From assembly GCF_012932495.1 (NCBI RefSeq), contig NZ_JABCNG010000008.1, forward strand, positions 1-64,000: a DNA stretch of 64,000 nt, written 5' to 3'. Origin of the DNA: Novosphingobium sp. SG919 (lineage in GTDB: Bacteria > Pseudomonadota > Alphaproteobacteria > Sphingomonadales > Sphingomonadaceae). Position 1 is the stretch's first letter, and each line of letters starts with the position of its first letter. The position numbers were made by a program, and so were the translations under genes. The notes below the pieces were generated by a model, which saw only the letters and a list, made by a program, of their open reading frames with translations, was not told the origin of the DNA and did no database searches. This document shows, piece after piece, positions 1-8,582 of the stretch.

Positions 1-692
1 CGCTGACGTTCTACCAGCGCAAATGGATGCGCTGGCACCATCTTCTCGGCCTGTTCACCGGCTTGTTCGTGCTGACATGGATGCTGAGCGGGTGGCTGTC
101 GATGGACCATGGGCGGCTGTTCTCGCGCGGCCAGGCCACTGCGGGCCAGACAACGGCCTACGCCGGCGCGCCGCTTGCATCGGGTCTTGCGGGCATGCCC
201 TTGGCCGCGTTACGCCAGGCCGGCGAATTTCGCGAAAAGGCCTTCGGCATGGTGGGCGGCCAACTGATAACGACCACTTGGGACGGGAGGGGCGCCGCCA
301 CTTCGTCGCCCGGGCTTTCAGCGGCCATCGTCACGGGTGTGCGAGCGGCATGGCCCCAGGGCGGATCGCCGCAATTGCACGCTCTCGCGCCCGATGCATT
401 CTACGCCCAGGCGGAAGGCGCCCCGGACAACGCGCTAATCGCGACCGATCCTGCCGCACAACGGCCCGACCTGATTATAGATGGTCGCGATGGACACCTT
501 CTGACTGTGCTCAACGCGAGCCGCAAACGCTATGCCTGGAGTTACTACGCCCTGCACACCTGGCGTTTTCCCGGCTTGGTTGGGGTGCCTTGGCTGCGCC
601 AGGGCGTGGTTCTGCTGCTCATGCTGGTTGGCGTTGCGTTCAGCGTGACCGGCATAGCTGTCGCTTGGCGCCGCCTGCGCCAATCGCTTTGA
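1..692 (+). CDS. PepSY-associated membrane protein, C-terminal part (5' end outside window)
   Basis: The reading frame is open from the first bases of the window, so the gene starts upstream and only the last 230 or so codons are visible. Two hydrophobic segments are seen: one near the start of the visible part (WHHLLGLFTGLFVLTW) and one near the C-terminus (LLLMLVGVAFSVTGIAVAW). They flank an extracytoplasmic region of about 150 residues. This layout is that of the PepSY_TM family, inner-membrane proteins often linked to siderophore-iron reduction. A second, shorter PepSY-type protein lies far to the right in an iron operon. The substrate of this copy cannot be told from the fragment. Confidence 0.75.
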   Translation, partial: LTFYQRKWMRWHHLLGLFTGLFVLTWMLSGWLSMDHGRLFSRGQATAGQTTAYAGAPLASGLAGMPLAALRQAGEFREKAFGMVGGQLITTTWDGRGAATSSPGLSAAIVTGVRAAWPQGGSPQLHALAPDAFYAQAEGAPDNALIATDPAAQRPDLIIDGRDGHLLTVLNASRKRYAWSYYALHTWRFPGLVGVPWLRQGVVLLLMLVGVAFSVTGIAVAWRRLRQSL

Positions 693-711
693 CACTTTGG
701 GAGTTTTGCAA

Positions 712-1053
712 ATGAAGGACACACTCTTTCTCATGCGGCCGGGCTTCTTCAATGCCGGGCTGGGCCCTTTCTACTGCGGCGATTCAGCCCCGGTCGAGGG
801 AATGCTAAGCTTCTTCCCGCAGCTGCGCGAAACAATCGATGTGGTCTACGTCGATTTTGAGCGCCCTCGCTTACCGATCGTTGCCTTGGTGGGCGAAGCA
901 CACCAGTCGGTGCCAGTACTGGTGCTTGCTGAAGGCCGCACGGCACCACCTGGGTTTGCTGCGCGCACGTTTACCGAGCGAACCTTTATCGATGATCAGG
1001 CGGACATACGGCAGTATCTGTCAGTTCTATGCGATCTCCCTACGGCTGGTTAG
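712..1053 (+). CDS. DUF3088 family protein
   Basis: A 113-residue soluble protein starting MKDTLFLMRPGFFNAG. The N-terminal stretch, with LMRPGFF, GPFYC and VEGMLSFFPQLR, and the later VYVDFERPRLPIVALVGE followed by SVPVLVLAEG match the pattern I know for DUF3088, a small family with a thioredoxin-like look and no assigned reaction. One cysteine sits early (GPFYC) where relatives usually carry a Cys pair. The ATG is chosen because GGGAG lies 8 bases upstream. A longer in-frame start exists 15 bases earlier but lacks a ribosome site. The gene follows the PepSY gene by about 20 bases and is probably co-transcribed with it. Confidence 0.7.
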   Translation: MKDTLFLMRPGFFNAGLGPFYCGDSAPVEGMLSFFPQLRETIDVVYVDFERPRLPIVALVGEAHQSVPVLVLAEGRTAPPGFAARTFTERTFIDDQADIRQYLSVLCDLPTAG

Positions 1054-1371
1054 AGTCCGTTTTGAAAATGTGCCAAGGCCCATTTTCGTTGCGGTACCGG
1101 CCCACGCCCCCACCCGCCCCCCAACAATAGTGCCCTATGGAAGGTTGGGTGGTTGAGTGGGCCGGTGCGGCAAATCCGGCAAATCCGGATTTCCAAACAG
1201 TCTCTTAGGTCGGAGCTGCTTGGAAGCTTGCGGATAGGTAACATGCAAAGAGGACAACGGGCATCACTTCAAGGGGATGACATCACCCTCAGCTTGTTGA
1301 CGCCACCGCCGGACCTGCCCTTTCGGCGGCGGGGCGATGGTGTTCAAGGCTAAAAGGGGATGCCTTTCAGA
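1054..1371. other. Intergenic region between convergent genes
   Basis: No credible gene is seen. The stretch has a C-rich run near its left end and a short direct repeat (gcaaatccg twice in tandem context). It separates the ends of two convergent genes. No clear stem-loop with a T-run was found. Confidence 0.5.
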
Positions 1372-2355
1372 TCAATTTTCGGGTTTGAGGACAAGCAAAC
1401 GGGCGCTGCCGCCGGTCCAGCCGGCGGGCACCGCCACAATCAAGCGATCGAGATCGGGAGAATAGAGCGAAGTGCGCGCGCACGATCCGGTTTTGACAAA
1501 GCCGAGTGGAGAGGCAGTTTCAGAGAAGGCCTCGACCTTGCCCGAGCCGCAACTGACATACCATCGCTTCCGCCTGGCATCGCGAAACACATCATCGGCA
1601 TCGCCGCAGGTTGACGGATCAAGATGAACCGCCCCGCTGGCTGCATCGAGCATCGACAGATAGGCTGGCAGGCGGGAAACGATGGCAAGGGTCTGCCCCT
1701 CCGCTCCCAACGCCATCGGGAAATTCAGGTGATGCGGCGCACGCCAGCGGGCCAGCACCGTTCCCTCGGCGAGGTCAACGGCGGCCACCGCACCTGCATT
1801 CGGCAGGTTGACATAGAGCCGCCCCTTCGCCGCATCGATTTGGAACCCCTCTGGATGCGCGGGCAGCGGTATGGTCCTGACGACCTCGCGCCTGACCGGA
1901 TCGATGAGCGCTATCGCGCCCGCGCCATAGCCCACCGCCATAAGGCCGCTTGCCTTGTCCACCCTGACGTTGTCAGCATCGCTGCCGAGCTTGAGGCTGC
2001 CCACTGACATCAGCGTGGCGGCATTGAAGAACCGCACCGTCCCATCGCCACCGGAGGCGACAACTAACTGGTCGAGCCCAGGCAGGTAGGCCACCCCCTG
2101 CGGTTCTGCCAGGCCGGTGATGCGCCGCAGCTGCCCGCTAGCGAGGTTGACAGTATCAACCGAACCATTGGCGATTTCGGCCACGAACAACCGGTGATGC
2201 GCCACATCCAGCGCGAGATGATCGATCCGCCCTTTCACATCGGGCAAGATAATCTCGCGCTCCAGCGTAAAGGGCGTCTGCACGGAAGGCTGGGCCTGCG
2301 TGCACCCGCCAAGGGCAAGGAACGCGATGAGTCCGCCGTGTGTAAAACCTCTCAT
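1372..2355 (-). CDS. YncE-like beta-propeller lipoprotein
   Basis: A 327-residue protein with a lipoprotein signal: a hydrophobic stretch ending LALGGC, with the lipidated cysteine at about residue 18. The mature part consists of repeated segments of the type RLFVAEIANGSVDTVNLASG, QLVVASGGDGTVRFFNAATL and LMAVGYGAGAIALIDPVRREVV, the blade pattern of YncE/SMP-30-like seven-bladed propellers. Such proteins often bind small ligands or metals in the periplasm; no function is inferred beyond that. It is the last gene of a minus-strand set, about 20 bases after the superoxide dismutase gene and downstream of the chromate transporter, so a role in oxidative or chromate stress is possible but not shown. 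Confidence 0.75.
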   Translation of the reverse strand: MRGFTHGGLIAFLALGGCTQAQPSVQTPFTLEREIILPDVKGRIDHLALDVAHHRLFVAEIANGSVDTVNLASGQLRRITGLAEPQGVAYLPGLDQLVVASGGDGTVRFFNAATLMSVGSLKLGSDADNVRVDKASGLMAVGYGAGAIALIDPVRREVVRTIPLPAHPEGFQIDAAKGRLYVNLPNAGAVAAVDLAEGTVLARWRAPHHLNFPMALGAEGQTLAIVSRLPAYLSMLDAASGAVHLDPSTCGDADDVFRDARRKRWYVSCGSGKVEAFSETASPLGFVKTGSCARTSLYSPDLDRLIVAVPAGWTGGSARLLVLKPEN

Positions 2356-2375
2356 CGCACTCCCCTGTTCCAGCT

Positions 2376-3095
2376 TTAGCCGCGCGCGGCGGCTTTGTAG
2401 CGGGCATCGACCACTGCCCAGTCGATGTTGTGCATGAAGGCTTCGACATATTTTGCCGCCGCCGCGCCATAGTCGATGGCAAAGGCATGTTCATACATGT
2501 CGAGCACCAGCAGCGGCGTGCCGGCGACGGGGCCGTTGGTGTGATCCCATGCCCAGTAATTGTGGAGTGACTTCGTGTATTGATTCCACGCCAGAATGCA
2601 CCAGCCGGAGCCGCCCGCCAACGCCATGGCCGTGCGGCGAAATTCGGCCTCCCAAGCCTCGAAATTGCCGTGGCTTTTCGCAAGCGCCTCGCGGATGGTG
2701 CCCTTCGCCACACCATCACCGCCGAATTGCTCGAAATAGAGTTCGTGCAGGATCACCGAGCCGGTGCGGTGCAGTTCCTCGCGCTTGAGGTCGCCATAGA
2801 TGACCGGCGGCAGATCCTTGTCGGCCATCGCGGCGGAAAGGCGCCCCTCGACCATGTTCAGCGCCTTGACCGATCCTTGATAATTGTTTTCCCAATGCGA
2901 GCGTATCAACTTTTCCGACAGGCCGGTGAGCTTGGTGGCATCGAAGCTGAGAGGCTTGGGCGCGTGGCTGCCAGCGAAGGCCGGCACTGTGGCAGACGGA
3001 ATAGGGGTTTGCGCGCCAGCATCGAGCGGCACTGCGACTGCGGCGGCACCGACGGCGATAGTGCCAAGAGCGTTGCGGCGGGACATGTTAGTCAT
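2376..3095 (-). CDS. Exported Fe/Mn-family superoxide dismutase (ChrC-like)
   Basis: A 239-residue member of the Fe/Mn superoxide dismutase family, which converts superoxide to peroxide and oxygen. All four predicted metal ligands are present: His67 (SHWENNY), His117 (ILHELYF), Asp199 and His203 (LDMYEHAF). The last motif has Met-Tyr where typical enzymes have Val-Trp or similar, so the outer sphere is altered. The N-terminus reads MSRRNALGTIAVGAAAVAV, a Tat-like signal, so the enzyme is probably exported, unlike most cytosolic relatives. The start is set by GGAG 8 bases upstream of ATG. It lies 23 bases after the chromate transporter. ChrC of known chromate-resistance operons is also an Fe-SOD, which supports naming it ChrC-like. 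Confidence 0.85.
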   Translation of the reverse strand: MTNMSRRNALGTIAVGAAAVAVPLDAGAQTPIPSATVPAFAGSHAPKPLSFDATKLTGLSEKLIRSHWENNYQGSVKALNMVEGRLSAAMADKDLPPVIYGDLKREELHRTGSVILHELYFEQFGGDGVAKGTIREALAKSHGNFEAWEAEFRRTAMALAGGSGWCILAWNQYTKSLHNYWAWDHTNGPVAGTPLLVLDMYEHAFAIDYGAAAAKYVEAFMHNIDWAVVDARYKAAARG

Positions 3096-3118
3096 GGGGA
3101 TGCTCCAAATGGTGGGTG

Positions 3119-4423
3119 TCAGAGGAGGAACGACATGAGCCAGCCACAAGCCGCCGCGAGACTCAGAACACGCATGATGTTCCATTTGCGGGCGATGATC
3201 AGCCAAGCGGAACCGGCAGCGATCAGTCCTGCGCGCCAGTCGAAACTGGAAAGCACCGGCAGGCTGAGGTTGCCCGAGACCGGCCGCAACTCATGGAAAA
3301 GCACCTGAAGTGCGAACCATGCAGAGAGATTGGCTATCACCCCGACAATGGCCGAAGTGACCAGCGCCAGCGCACCTTTCAGCGCATAGGCGCGCTCAAG
3401 CCGTTCGATCCACGGCGCCAGCGCAAAAACCCACAGAAAGCATGGGGCAAAGGTCACCCATGTGGTCAAGCCCGCGCCCAGCAGGCCCGCCACGAGCGGG
3501 GTGAAAGGTGCAGGGCTGCGAAACGCCGCCAGATAACCGACAAATTGCGTAACCATTATGAGCGGCCCCGGCGTGGTTTCGGCCAGCCCCAGCCCGTCGG
3601 CCATCTAGGCGGCGGAAAGCCAGTGCTGCGCGCCCACCGCCTGCTGCGCCATATAGGCCAGAACGGCATAGGCACCGCCAAAGGTAACCACCGCCAGTTT
3701 GGAGAAAAATACGCCGACGCGCCACAGCACGTGATCGCGCCCCAGCAAGGCAAACACCGCCACCATCGGCGCGGCCCATGCCGCAGCGCCGATTAACACC
3801 GCCTTCACGCTATGCCTCCATGGGCGCGGCGAGGAAGGCGGGGCCACACCGCTCGCCTTCAACCCCAGCAGCGCCGGGCGCCAGTGCGCCACCAGCCAAC
3901 CCACCAGACCCGCCCCGATCACCACCAGCGGAAAGGGCGCGTTGAACAGGAACAGCGCAAGGAACGACACCAAAGCCGCGCCCTTGCGGAACCGCGTCCC
4001 CAGCGCGCGGCCAGCAAGCCGAAACACCGCCTGCACCACAATGGCTAGAACCGCCGCCTTGATCCCCAGGAACAGCGCAGCAAACCACGCCAGCTGCGCC
4101 GCCGCGCCATAGAGCATCGAAAGCGCTAGAATGACAGCCGCGCCCGGAATGACAAACAGCAGCCCCGCCGCCAGCCCTCCGCGAATGCCATGCAGCTTCC
4201 AGCCGATCCAGATGGCCAGTTGCTGTGCCTCGGGCCCTGGCAACAGGTGGCAGAAATTCAAAGCGTGGAGATATTGCTCCTCGCTGATCCAGCCGCGTTC
4301 CTGCACCAGTTCACGGTGCATCAAGGCGATCTGCCCTGCCGGCCCGCCAAAGCTGAGGCAGCCAATGCGGGCGGATACGCGCACCAGTTCGGCAAAATCA
4401 GGATGGGAAGAAGAGGTCGTCAT
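3119..4423 (-). pseudogene. chrA: Chromate transporter ChrA interrupted by an in-frame amber codon
   Basis: The frame encodes a two-domain CHR-family membrane protein of about 434 codons, the normal length. It is split after codon 272 by TAG and resumes at once in the same frame with ATG. The first domain has CLSFGGPAGQIALMHRE and LLPGPEAQ. The second has VVTFGGAYAVLAYM and then, just after the stop, GLGLAETTPGPLIMV. In the family the break falls inside an unbroken helical hairpin, so TAG most likely replaced CAG (Gln) by one C-to-T change. ChrA exports chromate from the cytoplasm. The gene heads an operon with the superoxide dismutase and propeller lipoprotein. It may be dead, leaky through suppression, or reinitiated at the adjacent ATG. 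The short reading frames on both sides of the stop are otherwise intact, so the lesion looks recent. Confidence 0.8.
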
Positions 4424-4975
4424 TTATGCGCCCATCACCTTTCCGCCCGCACAATACAGGCCGGAAAAGGCAACACTTGGGCTAACGCCTGGCCGGGAGG
4501 TTGCTTTATCCCGGTGCACCCTCTCCTAGTGCAGCAACCCGATCACGGCAAGTATCTTGATTGATCCAAGGGCAAGCTTGACTGCTTTGCCAGACCGCAC
4601 GCTAAACAGATACGTCTCCAGCTACGCAGACAAGATTGCAGCATCGGCGTTCCCCACAGCGACCTGTCACTATGCTACGTCGGCGTCATGCCCCGTCTCA
4701 CCCTCGCCTCCTGTCCCGCCATTGCCGCCCTCAAACTGTACGTTCTTCGTTCGTATTCGGTCCGTCGAAACCCGCCCCTAGTTCATATGGTCGTGCCCGT
4801 CGCCGGAGAGCAGGGCTACGTCTGCTTTGCGGGCAGGCAGGGGGTAGCCAAACCGCCTGCGTCTTGCCGAGTGAGATAAGTTCAAGGTACCTACAGACAA
4901 AGACCGAGAAAGGACGCCTTTGGTAGGAGAAACGCAACCGACCATGAATAGAAGGACGGGCGGAGGACTGGATCG
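4424..4975. other. Long divergent intergenic region
   Basis: About 550 bases between the divergent chromate-operon and TPR-lipoprotein genes. Promoters for both must lie here, but I cannot place them with confidence. A possible small hairpin is formed by gttgc and gcaac arms around 4500-4545. No ChrB-like regulator gene is present, and no reading frame has a plausible start and codon pattern. Confidence 0.5.
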
Positions 4976-6508
4976 ATGAAATACCGAACACTCTGGCTGG
5001 CGACTTGCGGCCTCGGAGCGATACTCTTGTTCGGCTGCGGCGCAGATCCCAAAGCTGCAGCCCAACGCGCCGAGCGTGAATATGCCGCACGAGACTATAC
5101 CGCTGCGCAGGCCGATCTCGCGATAGCTCTCGAGGCCACGCCAGACGATCCAGCCTTGTTGGAACTGCACGCCCGCAATGCGCTGGCGCTGGGCAACGGC
5201 GAAGCGGCGGCCACATCGCTTGACAAGCTGGCCAAGTCTGGCCGTGCCCCAGCGGACATGACGCAGCTTGTCGCCGAAGCCGATCTTCAGCGCGGTCTGC
5301 CCGATCGCACGCTTTCCGGCCTGGCCCGCGCCAGCGACCCTGCATCCGAACGGCTGCGCGCGTTGGCGCTCCTGGCGAAAGAGGATCGACCTGGCGCGAC
5401 CAGGGCGATTGCCTCCGCACTGGCACAGGCACCCAACGATCCGCGTGCGTTGGCCCTTGCCGCACAGCTAGACCTTCAAAGTGGTAATCTGGCCGATGCT
5501 CGCAGCAAGATCGATCGTGCGCTTCACAGCGACGGCGACCTGCTAGAGGTCATGATGGCCGACGCCCAGGTCGCAACCGCACAAGGCGACTTGGCACGCG
5601 CATTGGCCGCCTATGAGCGCGCCGCGCAGCGCTATCCTGGCAACGTGGCGGCGCTGGCCGGCAAAGCCGGTATTCAAGGCGATCTCGGCCGCATCAGCGA
5701 CATGAAGCAGACACTTGCCCAACTCGGCAATTCGCGAGATCGCAACGTGATCTATTTGCGCGCGCGCCTTGCGGCAGATCAAAAGGATTGGGCCGGGGCG
5801 CGTGATATCCTTCAGGCGAACGAGAAAACCCTGGAAGGCCTCCAGGAAGCCGACGTGCTTTACGCCCGCGTGCTGGTGATGCTCGACCAGCCTGCCCAAG
5901 CAACTGCCCGTCTCGAGCCAATTTTAATGCGGAACCCGCAGAGCGCAATTGTTCGGCGGGAATTGGCAAGCGCGCAGCTTGCCGGCAACGATGCCCGAGG
6001 CGCGCTCGCAACGCTAAAGCCGTTGAGCGATGCGGGCAAGGCGCTGCAACCTGAAGACGCCCGACTGATAGCAGATGCTGCAAAGCGTGCCGGCGATCCT
6101 CAGGCAGCTGCTCTGGCGGCACGGGCACGCTTTCCCGATCCAAGGGCCTTGGCTGGCGAACTTGCCACGGCCGACGCCGCGATGAAGGCGCGCAACTGGG
6201 GCCAGGCCATCGCCAGCTACGAGCACATCCTTGCGTCCACCAACGGAAATGCCATGATCCTGAACAACCTTGCCTATGCCCAGGCCCAGGTCGGCAATTC
6301 TGCTCGCGCGTTGGATCTTGCCAAAAGAGCCTACGCCCTTGCGCCTGAAAATCCTTCGATCATGGATACGTTAGGATGGCAATTGCTGCGCGTACCCAGC
6401 GAACGTGCACGGGGATTGCAGCTACTGCGCGATGCAGCAGCGAAGGCGCCTGCAAACCCCAACATCAAAGCCCATTTGCAGGCCGCGGAATCCGGCAAAA
6501 CTGGCTGA
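4976..6508 (+). CDS. Tetratricopeptide-repeat lipoprotein
   Basis: A 510-residue protein with a lipoprotein signal (LLFGC, Cys21). It is followed by many 34-residue helical repeats, seen as recurring patterns such as YTAAQADLAIALEATPDDP, ALAAYERAAQRYPGNVAALAGKA and NAMILNNLAYAQAQVGNSARALDLAKRAYALAPENP. TPR proteins act as scaffolds. Exosortase/PEP-CTERM systems usually include a larger TPR lipoprotein (PrsT). This one is shorter, but it lies tail-to-tail with a PEP-CTERM protein, so a link is a reasonable inference. GGAGG 9 bases upstream supports the start. The final 80 residues (LGWQLLRVPSERARGLQLLRDAA) match the usual last TPR of this group. Confidence 0.8.
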   Translation: MKYRTLWLATCGLGAILLFGCGADPKAAAQRAEREYAARDYTAAQADLAIALEATPDDPALLELHARNALALGNGEAAATSLDKLAKSGRAPADMTQLVAEADLQRGLPDRTLSGLARASDPASERLRALALLAKEDRPGATRAIASALAQAPNDPRALALAAQLDLQSGNLADARSKIDRALHSDGDLLEVMMADAQVATAQGDLARALAAYERAAQRYPGNVAALAGKAGIQGDLGRISDMKQTLAQLGNSRDRNVIYLRARLAADQKDWAGARDILQANEKTLEGLQEADVLYARVLVMLDQPAQATARLEPILMRNPQSAIVRRELASAQLAGNDARGALATLKPLSDAGKALQPEDARLIADAAKRAGDPQAAALAARARFPDPRALAGELATADAAMKARNWGQAIASYEHILASTNGNAMILNNLAYAQAQVGNSARALDLAKRAYALAPENPSIMDTLGWQLLRVPSERARGLQLLRDAAAKAPANPNIKAHLQAAESGKTG

Positions 6509-6555
6509 TGGACGCCGGCCCTGCTGCTCGCGCTGCAGAGCCGGCATCGGACGTT

Positions 6556-7284
6556 TTAGCGAGCCAATCGCGCAACCGGCCGCCGGCGAGCGAGGGCAAG
6601 GCCAATGACGCCAGCCCCAAACAGGCCCAACATGCCCGGCTCGGGAACCGGCGTACCGCCGGTGCTCGTGCTGGTGCTGGTGCTCGACGTCGATCCCGAA
6701 CTGGTCAGAGTGCCCGCACCGCTTGCCGAACTAATGCCGGGCACACCGGTGATCGACTGATAGCGGACATAGAAGTCGCTGAGCGTGAGCGACGAGACGG
6801 GTGCCGAGAATCCCAGCGAGAAGGTGCCGCTGCCGCTTTGACCCAAGGTCAATCCGCCACTGCCGCCCCCAGCGCAACTGCCCGTCTGCGCATCCTTGAA
6901 GCACACGTCCACGGTGCCGATCCCGTTGGGATAGGTCGAGGACAGCGTCGTGTAGCTATAGGCACCCGTGCTCGAAGCCGACGAAATGTTCGGATCGGTG
7001 TTGAATGCAAAGCTGGAAATGCGCGAGTCCGTCACCGGCGCCGACGACGTGTTGCTGACGGTGTAGTCGAAATTATAGGTGTTGCCGGAAATGCCCGTCA
7101 GCTTGAACGTGGTCGATCCGGTCAGGCCTGAAATCGTCGTTCCGTTCGAAAAGCCATCGTAATTGAGCGTGAAGCTCGAACCGATATCACCGGAACCGAG
7201 CGTGATAGAATCTGCGTTCGCGCTACCACACATGGCCATGAACGCTACGAGGGCAATTCCTGCCCGATATGCTGTGAATCTCAT
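6556..7284 (-). CDS. PEP-CTERM sorted extracellular protein
   Basis: A 242-residue secreted protein. An N-terminal signal peptide ends near CGSANA. The mature part is rich in Ser, Thr and Gly with many beta-type segments. A Ser/Thr-rich linker (SSTSTSTSTGG) leads to the C-terminal sorting signal VPEPGMLGLFGAGVIGLALARRR: the PEP motif, a hydrophobic helix and a basic tail. Such proteins are cut and anchored or released by an exosortase (EpsH), whose gene is not in this window. The early ADSITLGSGDIGSSFTLNYDGF resembles the cistern subfamily, though I hold that loosely. The ATG is chosen because AGGGG lies 8 bases upstream. Confidence 0.85.
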   Translation of the reverse strand: MRFTAYRAGIALVAFMAMCGSANADSITLGSGDIGSSFTLNYDGFSNGTTISGLTGSTTFKLTGISGNTYNFDYTVSNTSSAPVTDSRISSFAFNTDPNISSASSTGAYSYTTLSSTYPNGIGTVDVCFKDAQTGSCAGGGSGGLTLGQSGSGTFSLGFSAPVSSLTLSDFYVRYQSITGVPGISSASGAGTLTSSGSTSSTSTSTSTGGTPVPEPGMLGLFGAGVIGLALARRRPVARLAR

Positions 7285-7448
7285 GTCGCCTACCCCTGCG
7301 CACTTACCCAATGCCTAATGCAGCGTTAAGCACAATTCATGCCATTTCGGGATATTTCTAAAAACAATAGACAATTAGAATCCGCTGCAGACGGATATGT
7401 AAATTTTTCCGACAAACCGAAGTCGTCGCGTACGTTGGCCTCGGCGGC

Positions 7449-7829
7449 TTACCTGTAGGCAGCTTCGAAACCAGCTCTAAGGCAGCGGGCCCCATAGACG
7501 CCGAATAACTCGCCCAGCCGCCCGGAATCCGCCTTCCATCGCACCGACCAGACCGTTTGGCAGATCGTGTCTGCTCGCTTGCTGTCGGCAGAGCGATCAC
7601 CGTCAGACGCTCGGGAACTGACCTCAAAACCGGCACGGTGCAGGTCAGCAACGGCTTCCTCCTCGAGCGAGTCGATGGGATAAGCGGCATTAACCCGACG
7701 ATCGAACTCTGGTTCTGCGTCATGAACATCGGACGGCAACTTGTCGGGGATCGACGGCAATGACGGAGGTGCGGCACTGCCACAGGCGGACAGCGAACTG
7801 AACATGAGTGGGGCGGCGAGACGGCTCAC
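7449..7829 (-). CDS. Small hypothetical lipoprotein
   Basis: A 126-residue protein with a lipobox (SLSAC, Cys16 from the GTG start; the ATG eight codons later would leave the signal very short). The mature part is acidic then mixed, with two later cysteines (TICQTVW and ARCLRAG) that could form a disulphide bond in the periplasm. I do not recognise a family. It stands alone between the PEP-CTERM gene and a second small lipoprotein on the other strand. Confidence 0.55.
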   Translation of the reverse strand: MSRLAAPLMFSSLSACGSAAPPSLPSIPDKLPSDVHDAEPEFDRRVNAAYPIDSLEEEAVADLHRAGFEVSSRASDGDRSADSKRADTICQTVWSVRWKADSGRLGELFGVYGARCLRAGFEAAYR

Positions 7830-8047
7830 TCATGTTCGGCTTTCCAGAACACCAAATGAACGCAACCGGGCGTGAGCCGCGGATTTGAGCATCGCTCTGC
7901 CTTCTGCTGCGTTCGCCCCAAAAGCCGCCGTTCAGGCGCCTGAGTTGGTACGCCGGAAGCGGTCATTTGTTTATTGATGTCGCTGGCCCCACGTGTAGCC
8001 TGTGTTGGTGAATTGCGGCCGGTTCAGCGCTAGCTTACGGGAACCCC

Positions 8048-8386
8048 ATGAGAGTTACAAGACGCCTTCCCTGGCTTGGGATCTTAGCAGTGCTGCCAGC
8101 ATGCACCAGATCACCCGACACCCCGATCAGCCGCGCGATTACTTGCATTCGAGAACAAGTACCGGAAGGACGCGGCGTCTCAATTGCAAAAGCAGATTCG
8201 GTTCTAGCCCGTTGCCAGACAGCGCTTGATAAATGGTCCCGCTATTCTATTTCAGGGGCAAGTGGCAAACCCTTTTCACAGTCAAATCCGGCAATGCTTG
8301 TGGCATTCCGTAACCACCAAGCTGCGGTGCGCCGCTATTGGATGGCTGAGTTGTCGCCTGAGTATGCCAAATCACATCCCCAATAG
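8048..8386 (+). CDS. Small hypothetical lipoprotein
   Basis: A 112-residue protein starting MRVTRRLPWLGILAVLPAC, with a lipidated cysteine expected at residue 19. The rest is polar, with two cysteines (ITCIRE and LARCQTALD). No family is recognised. The signal sequence is the main reason to accept it as real. The upstream ribosome site is weak (gggaa 5 to 9 bases before ATG). Confidence 0.5.
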   Translation: MRVTRRLPWLGILAVLPACTRSPDTPISRAITCIREQVPEGRGVSIAKADSVLARCQTALDKWSRYSISGASGKPFSQSNPAMLVAFRNHQAAVRRYWMAELSPEYAKSHPQ

Positions 8387-8582
8387 GATGATTGAGACGG
8401 CGTCGTAACCGCCACGGCGCCTTTTGGACGACACTTGCCGGTTTCAGTGCCATCGCCCGCCGCCGAATCCGCCGCGAAACCCGCCGTTAAGGCACCAGAC
8501 CGCGGTCCCTGAGACCAGCCATTTGTTCAGCTGTAGCAGGGGAGCCCACCGCCTCGGTCAACGGTAAGATCGGGGTGCCGCG

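Noticed and set aside
3095..3206. A longer start for the superoxide dismutase
   Set aside because: The extra 37 residues are not signal-like, while the shorter start has a ribosome site and leads directly to the Tat-like signal.
4688..4879. A 63-codon plus-strand frame in the divergent region before the TPR gene
   Set aside because: No ribosome site, no conserved look and an overlap with other short frames; it is likely chance.
7860..8530. Similar short sequences ending catttgtt on both sides of the small lipoprotein gene
   Set aside because: The match is weak and broken over about 60 bases; it is not enough to call a repeat or insertion.
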